Of a DNA stretch of 64,000 nt, positions 56,844 to 64,000 are shown piece after piece. The DNA lies in assembly GCF_022539505.1 (NCBI RefSeq), contig NC_061513.1:178900017-178964016 (forward strand). Direction: 5' to 3'. The notes beneath the pieces were generated by a model, which had not been told where the DNA came from, did not search any database, and saw nothing but the letters and a program-made list of their open reading frames with translations. Numbering within the stretch: the stretch's first letter is position 1; each line of letters begins with the position of its first letter. This DNA comes from Lolium rigidum (lineage: Eukaryota; Streptophyta; Magnoliopsida; Poales; Poaceae). The position numbers and the translations under genes are program-made.

Positions 56844-58946
56844 TCAAGTATTATCAAGAGATGAAGCATCAACATCATAATTTGCTCTAATAATAGAATC
56901 ATAAGGTAACTTCATTATTTTTCTAGGGAAGTGTTCCATACCTTTCTTGAGAGGAAATTGATATTTAATATTACCTTCCTTCATATCAATAGTAGCACCA
57001 ACGGTTCGAAGAAAAGGTCTTCCCAATATAATGGGGCAAGATGCATTGCATTCAATATCCAAGACAACAAAATCAACGGGGACAAGGTTATTGTTAACCA
57101 TAATATGAACATTATAAACTCTCCCTAAAGGTTTCTTTTTAGCATTATCAGCGAGATTAACATCCAAATAACAATTTTTCAATGGTGGCAAGTCAAGCAT
57201 ATCATAAATCTTCTTAGGCATAACAGAAATACTTGCACCAAGATCACATAAAGCATTACAATCAAAGTCATTGACCTTCATCTTAATGATGGGCTCCCAA
57301 CCATCTTCTAACTTCCTACGAATAGAGGTTTCAAGTTTTAGTTTCTCTTCTCTAGCTTTTATGAGAGCATTTGTAATATGTCTTGTAAAGGCCAAATTTA
57401 TAGCACTAGCATTAGGACTCTTAGCAAGTTTTTGTAAGAACTTTATAACTTCAGAGATGTGACAATCATCAAAATCTAAATCATTATGAGCTACATCAAT
57501 GGGATCATTGTCCCCAAGGTTGGAAAAAAATTCAGCAGTTTTATCACAAGCAATTTCAGAAGTTTTAGCAATTTCAGGCAGTTTTGTACGCTTTGCACTA
57601 GGAGCAGAAACATTGCCAACACCAATTATTTTACCATTGATAGTAGGAGGTGCAGCAACATGTGAGGAATCAACATTACTTGTGGTGGTAATAGTCCAAA
57701 CTTTAGCTACATTATTCTCTTTAGCTAGTTTTTCATTTTCTTCTCTATCCCACCTAGCACGCAATTCAGCCATTAATCTTATATTCTCATTAATTCTAAC
57801 TTGGATGGCATTTGCTGTAGTAACAATTTTATTTTCAATATCCTCACGTTTAGCAGCCATTTTGTTAATTAAATAAGATTGTGACGCAGACATGTATGAG
57901 ATTCGGTTTTCAGCATTTGCAAGTTTAGTTTGCAACCCAGAAATCTCCATATTCAGATTTTCAAGTTGATTTCCTATATTCTTCAACAAGGTAGATTGTT
58001 CATTCATAGTTTTAGTAAACAATTTGTTTTGCTCATATTGTGATTGCATAAAGCTCTTGGTAGATCTTTCAATTTCTAACATCTTTTCCTCATTAGGTGA
58101 AACATATCTACCATAAGAGTTACCATTAGCAGGTTTTGGCCTAGAATTTTGAGCAACCAATGAAGCTAACGGAACATTATTAGGATCAACATTAGTCCTA
58201 TCATTCACAAGCATAGACATAATAGCATCAATCTTATCACTCAAGGAAGAGGTTTCTTCGACAGAATTTACCTTCTTACCTTGTGGAGCTCTTTCCGTGT
58301 GCCATTCAAAGTAATTAATCATCATATTATCAAGGAGCTTTGTTGCTTCACCAAGAGTGATGGACATAAAGGTACCCCCAGCAGCTGAATCCAATAGGTT
58401 CCGCGAAGAAAAGTTCGATCCTGCATAAAAAGTTTGGATGATCATCCAAGTAGTCAGTCCATGGGTTGGGCAATTTTTTACCAAAGATTTCATTCTCTCC
58501 CATGCTTGAGCAACATGTTCATTATCGAATTGCTTGAAATTCATTATGCTACTTCTCAAAGATATAATTTTAGCGGGAGGATAATATCTACCAATAAAAG
58601 CATCCTTACATTTAGTCCATGAATCAATACTATTCTTAGGCAGAGATAGCAACCAATCTTTAGCTCTTCCTCTTAAGGAGAAAGGAAACAATTTTAATTT
58701 TATAATATCACCATATACTTCTTTATACTTTTGCATTTCACACAATTCAACAAAATTATTAAGATGGGCAGCAGCATCATCAGAACTAATACCAGAAAAT
58801 TGCTCTCTCATGACAAGATTCAGTAAAGCAGGTTTAATTTCAAAGAATTCTGCTGTAGTAGCAGATGGAGCAATAGGTGTGCATAAGAAATCATTATTAT
58901 TTGTGGTTGTGAAGTCACACAACTTAGTATTTTCAGGGGTAGCCAT
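56844..58946 (-). CDS. Gag-protease polyprotein of M2, intact 700 codons
   Basis: Starts at ATG 58946 (MATPENTKLCDF) about 330 bases inside the 5' LTR. Residues 30-200 form a retrotransposon gag domain: LKLFPFSLRGRAKDWLLSLP then KDAFIGRYYPPAKI and AWERMKSLVKNCPTHGL. Residues about 240-440 are helical with likely coiled coil (NQLENLNMEISGLQTKLANA). Residues about 575-680 are a retropepsin-like protease with CDLGASISVMP as the catalytic Asp loop and CPIILGRPFLRTVGATID as the second half. There is no stop or shift from start to finish, unlike every other retroelement gene here. The protein would form particles and process itself; RT and integrase must come from another element. It ends ASSLDNT with a stop at 56844. 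Confidence 0.85.
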   Translation of the reverse strand: MATPENTKLCDFTTTNNNDFLCTPIAPSATTAEFFEIKPALLNLVMREQFSGISSDDAAAHLNNFVELCEMQKYKEVYGDIIKLKLFPFSLRGRAKDWLLSLPKNSIDSWTKCKDAFIGRYYPPAKIISLRSSIMNFKQFDNEHVAQAWERMKSLVKNCPTHGLTTWMIIQTFYAGSNFSSRNLLDSAAGGTFMSITLGEATKLLDNMMINYFEWHTERAPQGKKVNSVEETSSLSDKIDAIMSMLVNDRTNVDPNNVPLASLVAQNSRPKPANGNSYGRYVSPNEEKMLEIERSTKSFMQSQYEQNKLFTKTMNEQSTLLKNIGNQLENLNMEISGLQTKLANAENRISYMSASQSYLINKMAAKREDIENKIVTTANAIQVRINENIRLMAELRARWDREENEKLAKENNVAKVWTITTTSNVDSSHVAAPPTINGKIIGVGNVSAPSAKRTKLPEIAKTSEIACDKTAEFFSNLGDNDPIDVAHNDLDFDDCHISEVIKFLQKLAKSPNASAINLAFTRHITNALIKAREEKLKLETSIRRKLEDGWEPIIKMKVNDFDCNALCDLGASISVMPKKIYDMLDLPPLKNCYLDVNLADNAKKKPLGRVYNVHIMVNNNLVPVDFVVLDIECNASCPIILGRPFLRTVGATIDMKEGNIKYQFPLKKGMEHFPRKIMKLPYDSIIRANYDVDASSLDNT

Positions 58947-59170
58947 TTTAGCAGTAGTAAATAAAGCAAACTAGATAAAGTAAATGCAAGTAACTAATTT
59001 TTTGTGTTTTTGATATAGAAAGCAAGACAGTAAATAAAGTAAAGCTAGCAACTAATTTTTTGTGTGTTTTGTTTAAGTGCAGCAAACAAAGTAGTAAATA
59101 AAATAAAACAAGACAAAAACAAAGTAAAGAGATTGGGAAGTGGAGACTCCCCTTGCAGCGTGTCTTGATC

Positions 59171-59263
59171 TCCCCGGCAACGGCGCCAGAAAAAGAGTTG
59201 TTGACGTGGGAGTTGAAAATCTTCGTGGTGTAACTTTTCTTCGTTCCCCGGCAACGGCGCCAG
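59171..59263 (-). other. Duplicated primer-binding site region of M2
   Basis: The block TCCCCGGCAACGGCGCCAGA plus AAAAGAG occurs twice, near 59172 and 59245, about 73 bp apart, with the second copy ending 3 bases from the 5' LTR. The sequence matches the 3' end of tRNA-Asp. Only the LTR-proximal copy is correctly placed for priming. Confidence 0.75.
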
Positions 59264-59273
59264 AAAAAGAGCT

Positions 59274-59996
59274 TGATGCGTGCAGTTGACACACGTCCGT
59301 TGGGAACCCAAAGAGGAAGGTGTGATGCACACAGTAGCAAGTTTTCCCTCAGAAAGAAACCAAGGTTTATCGAACCAGGAGGAGCCAAGAAGCACGTTGA
59401 AGGTTGATGGTGGCGGAATGTAATGCGGCGCAACACCAGGGATTCCGGCGCCAACGTGGAACCTGCACAACACAACCAAAGTACTTTGCCCCAACGAAAC
59501 AGGGAGGTTGTCAATCTCACCGGCTTGCTGTAAAAAAGGATTAACCGTATTGTGTGGAAGATGATTGTTTGCGGAAAACGAGTAAAGAACAATTGCAGTA
59601 GATTGTATGCGATGTAAAGAATAGGACCGGGGTCCACAGTTCACTAGAGGTGTCTCTCCCATAAGATAAAAGCATGTTGGGTGAACAAATTGCAGTCGGG
59701 CAATTGACAAATAGAGAGGGCATAACAATGCACATACATGATATGATAAATATAGTGAGATTTAATTGGGCATTACGACAAAGTACATAGACCGCTATCC
59801 AAGCATGCATCTATGCCTAAAAAGTCCACCTTCGAGGTTATCATCCGAACCCCTTCCAGTATTAAGTTGCAAAACAACGGACAATTGCATTAAGTATGGT
59901 GCGTAATGTAATCAATAACTACATCCTTAGACATAGCATCAATGTTTTATCCCTAGTGGCAACAAAGACATCCACAACCTTAGAACTTTCTGTCAC
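59274..59996 (-). repeat. 5' LTR of M2, interrupted
   Basis: Plus-strand start TGATGCGTGCAGTTGACACA, matching 48754 onwards for 723 bp, then cut after TTTCTGTCAC by the Gypsy element at 59997. Confidence 0.9.
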
Positions 59997-60383
59997 TGAC
60001 ATAGGCATCCCAAATGGGCCTGCCAGATATAGTACCCGGGGTTTACTGAAGGCCCACTACTCGAAGAATAAGAAGATTCGGAAGCCCAAGTTATATTTAA
60101 GGAAAGGATAGAGTTGTAATAGGAAGTGTTATTTGTAATCTGGCGGGATGAGTTAGAAACCGTCCCGAACTCCGTAACTTGTACGAAGCGAAACCCTCGG
60201 CTCCACCTCTTATATAAAGGGGGAGTCGAGGGACGAAGAGATCATCGAATCATTGTCTGCAAACCCTAGTTTTCATATTCGTCGAGTACTTTTCGGCTGA
60301 AACCTTCGAGATCTACTTGCCCTCTACTTCTAACTAAACCCTAGCCTACAATCCATAGGCATTGATAAGTTAATCCCTTGTCA
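59997..60383 (+). repeat. 5' LTR of the right-hand Gypsy element, 387 bp
   Basis: Begins TGACATAGGCATCCCAAATG and ends CCCTTGTCA. A TTATATAAAG box at about 60210 fits plus-strand transcription. Followed by ATTGGCGCCG (PBS). Confidence 0.9.
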
Positions 60384-60428
60384 ATTGGCGCCGACCGTGG
60401 GAATTAGAGGCGTAAGGATCTGATCTCG

Positions 60429-62731
60429 ATGGCACGTTCAAAGTCTTCGACATCGTCAACCGGAAGCAACACTATGGATCGAGGTAAACAGGTCGCTGCT
60501 GGTCTTGTCGATTTTGTTCCTCACCCACCTTCCCGTTTGGATGCATATGCGTATCTGGCGGTGCCCATGGAGATGACGTTCGGAAGGTTTCACTTTCGCG
60601 TCGAGAAGGAAGGATCGTATCGTGTCGAAATTCCGATCTCGTCGGGATCGTCGGCGGTCGATTCCGATTTTTCAAGCTATGCGTCGACAACCGAGTCGGG
60701 AGAAGAAGAAACCTCGGAAACACGCTACATCGGTACCAGAACAAGAGAGAAACTCGCCAAGATCTTCAACGACATATCATTCGAGTCATCTGCGGACTCA
60801 TATATAAGCGATGGCTCAAGCGATGACGACAGCTACGACTTCATCGACAAATCTATCATAGTAGGCGAGGTCTTCATCAATCTCAATAATGATGTCACCA
60901 AACCCAACATAGATTTGAGTGCAAAATACCATCAGATCTATGCTATCGAAGATCAAGAGGAAACATCAGAGGCTTTCGACGATTTGGGTAACCCTTATGT
61001 CGATCCCTCAGATCTAAGGAGAGGTATGGGCACTAAATATGTTGGGCCCACACCACGTGTCAGAGTTCAACTTCCACAAGCAGCCTGGGATAGAGCTGCA
61101 AAAGCCCCGGATGGCTCGGAACCAATGACGACAACGGCTACTTGCTCAAGAACCGCAAGCTTATCAATATAGACTCGCACGAGCTGCCGGAAACATAGAA
61201 AAACAGACAGCTGAGCTGGACGGGAGAAAGGAGGCAGCTTCGCATCCAGCGAGAGAAGGGCAGATCTAAGTCGACAATCCGAGTTTCGGATGATAGTCAC
61301 GGGGAGGCTCGGAACAGAGGAAGATCAAAGTTGCAACACATACCCGAAGCAGAAAGAGAGCACTTAATTCAAAATCTCGACATGTCCTTTATGTCGATAG
61401 ATGAAAGAGGAAACATTATCCCTAAGACACCAGAAGCTGGGTACATGGCGACACAAGCTTATATTCTCGCATCTAGGCCACCAGCAGGTGACCCAAGAGA
61501 AACGTTATACAATATGGCGTTAGCGGGGGTCGGAGCTATGGGGACAGCGTTTGTAACAACGCCTCCGGAAGGAGCGGCAAGGCAAAATAGTCCACGACCC
61601 GCAGCGAGCAACGGCGGCAGCTCCCGAAGGGCCCGGTGGAGCAAGAGATACGGGAGTGCAAGCAAGGGTCGATAGAGCAAGGCAAAGCGGAAGAGACCAT
61701 CGGCAATCCCCGAGCTTAACGATGAAGATATGTGCGGCCTGCCGTGCTTCACGAGAAGAGTACGAAAAACTCGAGTCCCTTCGGGATTTAAGTTGCCCGA
61801 TCATTTCAAAAAATTCGACGGCTTGCAAGATCCAGAGGATTGGCTAGTTGATTACCTTGAAACGGTAAAATTAACTGGAGGAACTAGGGCAACAGCAATG
61901 CAAAGTATTCAGGTGCACTTAAGTGGAGCCGCACGATCTTGGATTAAAAAACTTCAGCCAGGATCTATCGACAGCTGGGAAAGTTTCGAGGAAGTATTTG
62001 TCAAGAACTTCAGGTCCACGTGCAAAAAGCCTGCGTCGTTAGAAGAGCTGAGGGCATGTCGACAAAAGCCAGATGAGTCAATGAGAAAATACATCCAAAG
62101 GTGGAACATCATAAAAAACTCGGCAGAAAATATATCTGACGAAAGAGCAATAGATGCGTTTGTTGCAGGAGTTAGGCGTGGGGACTTTGTCGAGGACTTG
62201 GGAAGGACCAATCCAAAGACAGTATCCGCGTTGATGGAGATAGCAAATAAATGGGCGGATGGAGAAGATGCTGTCCACAATAAACGGCACAGGTCACCAG
62301 AAGAGGACCGTGGTCGAAATTATCAATCGAGGCGACGATTTCCTCGGCAGTACCCGAACTATGACGCCCCAGGGCAAATTTCGGCAGGATTTCGGACAAA
62401 CACAGGGGGAAGCAATAGAGATGATTATCAAAGAAGCAACGAGCAGCGAAGCGATAATAGGGACGATTCCCGCAACAGGCAAAATAGTGGGCCAAGGTTC
62501 CCAAGACCTTTCGTGTCCCCCGAAGAAATGTTAAACGGACCGTGCCAGATGCATTTCTTCCTCGACAGCAATGGGAAAAGACAGTCAGGGCACCTGCAGA
62601 AAGATTGTCGAAATTTTCAAGCAATGTTCAGATGTGCAGAAAACGCTCACGCTCGAGCGACACGAGAGAAATCCTCGGGAGCCCGGGAGCGAAGTTCACC
62701 TACCGCCACCTCCCGCGATTACAGAGGATAA
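60429..62731 (+). pseudogene. Gypsy gag gene, frameshifted
   Basis: ATG at 60429 (MARSKSSTSSTGSNTMDRGK) lies 45 bases after the LTR. The first frame runs to about 61140 (PQAAWDRAAKAPDGSEPMTT), where a small indel absent from the sister copy breaks it. A second frame (61331-61675) carries DMSFMSIDERGNIIPKTPEA. A third (61730-62731) holds the gag core (FDGLQDPEDWLVDYLETVKL, then LSGAARSWIKKLQPGSIDSW and KYIQRWNIIKNSAE) and an Arg/Asn/Gln-rich tail. Near the end LQKDCRNF with an upstream His is a weak echo of a zinc knuckle. It would have formed the RNA-packaging shell; this copy is broken. Confidence 0.85.
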
Positions 62732-62899
62732 TCGACACCAGCTCAGAATAGCGGCAGCACCGGCACCACCACCCTATGTTGATCCTAATTCCAACGGAGC
62801 AGTGTCGATGATTCAGAAGGGAAGGCCGTCCAATAGAGCTCAAAAAGTAATCTCGCGACAGGTGTTCATGGCGGAGAAAATGCCTCCACCAACGAGTTG

Positions 62900-64000
62900 A
62901 GTACCTCAATTGGTCGGGGCAAGACATCGGCTTCACCATAGCAGACCACCCGCAACAAGTTCCTCGACCAGGCAGCGGTCAAGCACTTATTCCGCGGCGA
63001 GCTATCGCGAGGATTTGACGTTTCCCGAGTATTCATAGATGGTGGCAGCAGCTTAAACCTTATGTATGCAGATACATTGAGGAAGATGAACATATCTTTA
63101 GCAAACCTGAAGCCAACGGACACAAGATTCCACGGCATCACACCAGAGAAACCAAGTTACCCATTGGGGAAGATCAACCTCGACGTTCAGTTTGGAACCC
63201 GAGAAAACTATAGAATCGAGAACTGGAGTTCGAAGTCGTGGATTTTCCATCGCAGTACCACGCTTTGTTGGGACGACCAGCATATGCTAGATTTATGGCA
63301 GTACCACACTACACATACCTGTTATGGAGATTGCCTGGACCCAAGGGACCAATCACGGTCAAAGGGAGTTTTGCTTTGGCTGATAAGTGCGACAAGGATT
63401 TCCATCGGTTATCAGAAACCTTCGGGATGCAAGCTGAATATTTGGCGTCGAAAAGCATGACTGATTACGACGTACTGCCAGACGTTGGAAGGCCAAACAA
63501 AGAATCAACTTTCAACACAGAGAAAAATGCTAAGGAGGTACAGATTCACCCGACAGATCCAAAAAAGACGACATCCATTGCAAACAACATGGATATCGCA
63601 TAGGAAAGCGCGCTCGTCAAGTTCCTCCGTGAGAACTGGAAAATCTTCGCATGGTTTCCAGCTGACATGCCAGAGTACCCGAGGGAACTTGCCGAGCACC
63701 ACCTAAATTTGGATCCAACGACAGAAACCAATCGGACAACCTTTGCGGCGTTTTCGGAACCAAACCGCAAATCCATGCTATCAGAAATAAATCGACTAGA
63801 GGAAGCTGGTTTTATCAGAGAGATATCTACAGAAGCCACATAGGTAGCTAACCCGGTGATGGTGCCGAAGAAAAACACGACAGTCCTTCGCATGTGCGTC
63901 GACTTTACGTGTCTCAACAAACATTGCCCTAAGGATCACTTTCCCCTCCCAAGGATCGATCAAATCATCGACTCCACGGCAGGTTGTGAACGTCTTTCCT
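62900..64000 (+). pseudogene. Gypsy protease and N-terminal reverse transcriptase, broken, cut by the window end
   Basis: After VEYLNWSGQDIGFTIADHPQ, one frame yields an aspartic protease core with IDGGSSLNLMYADTLRKMNI (about 63035) and FHGITPEKPSYPLGKINLDV. A shift near 63220 leads to DFPSQYHALLGRPAYARFMA. A stop at 63601 follows. RT begins with ENWKIFAWFPADMPEYP and continues to LRMCVDFTCLNKHCPKDHFP and LPRIDQIIDSTAGCE at the edge. A TAG at 63841 sits where the family has a tryptophan codon (ATWVANP type), a typical single-base decay. The catalytic YxDD box lies beyond the window. Confidence 0.8.

Larger units (their letters stand above)
48754..59996 (-). mobile_element. Gypsy-type retrotransposon M2 with intact gag-protease and no reverse transcriptase
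   Basis: The 3' LTR is 48754-50347 and the 5' LTR begins at 59274 but is interrupted at 59996 by another Gypsy element. In element sense: LTR, PBS (duplicated), a 700-codon gag-protease ORF (58946-56844), then non-coding DNA to the purine tract beside 50347. Subtracting a solo LTR and a Helitron leaves about 5 kb of interior with no RT, RNase H or integrase. The non-coding part matches M1 (23492-about 26000) block for block. The protease type (DLGAS) suggests the Athila/Tat side of Gypsy. Confidence 0.85.
59997..64000 (+). mobile_element. Gypsy retrotransposon, 5' part, runs off the window
   Basis: LTR 59997-60383, PBS from 60384, gag from 60429, then protease and the beginning of reverse transcriptase. 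Inserted in the M2 LTR; the left TSD half would be GTCAC. Several stops and frameshifts show that it is no longer active. Same family as the deleted copy at 30365-33304, and more complete. Confidence 0.9.

Overview
The window looks like intergenic DNA from a large-genome grass, most probably Triticeae (wheat, Aegilops or barley group). The basis is nested LTR retrotransposons with 5-bp target-site duplications (TSDs), Stowaway and Harbinger DNA elements, a Mutator-like element with a 9-bp TSD, a Helitron, and one four-exon plant receptor-kinase gene with a GC-rich first exon. The species is an inference; no sequence search was run.

Layout. 1-4345: 3' part of a non-autonomous LTR retrotransposon with a broken internal gene and a 1.3-kb 3' LTR, rich in palindromic GGAAGTTCC motifs. 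4346-8140: low-copy-looking DNA with a B3-like pseudogene. 8144-9341 and 10453-12571: two PIF/Harbinger elements with exact 3-bp TSDs; one keeps only the accessory (NAM-associated/Myb-like) ORF, the other only a broken transposase. 13326-18781: the one apparently intact host gene, a leucine-rich-repeat receptor-like pseudokinase of 689 aa. Its 2.9-kb third intron holds a tandem duplication, a 1.4-kb terminal-inverted-repeat (TIR) element and small MITEs. 18782-21088: 3' flank with a MITE.

From 21089 to the end the window is nested transposons. A short-LTR Copia-like element (LTR 21089-21252) is split by a minus-strand non-autonomous Gypsy element (22004-30322, TSD ACCAC) and by an internally deleted Gypsy element (30365-33304, TSD TCGGC). 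A LARD-like element with about 6.4-kb LTRs starts at 33437. A 5-kb Mutator-like element carrying gene fragments (40315-45291, TSD TACAAGTTA) lies in its interior. Its 3' LTR is cut at 48452 by a truncated LTR. That LTR abuts a minus-strand Gypsy element (48754-59996) with an intact 700-codon Gag-protease ORF, which itself contains a solo LTR (50960-51851, TSD AATAG) and a Helitron (52320-55326, exact A/T target). A plus-strand Gypsy element interrupts it at 59997 and runs off the window.

The only gene likely to serve the host is the receptor pseudokinase. The other coding regions are transposon proteins or gene pieces carried by transposons, and nearly all are frameshifted; the clear exception is the intact gag-protease ORF at 56844-58946. 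I found no CRISPR array, rRNA gene or convincing tRNA gene.
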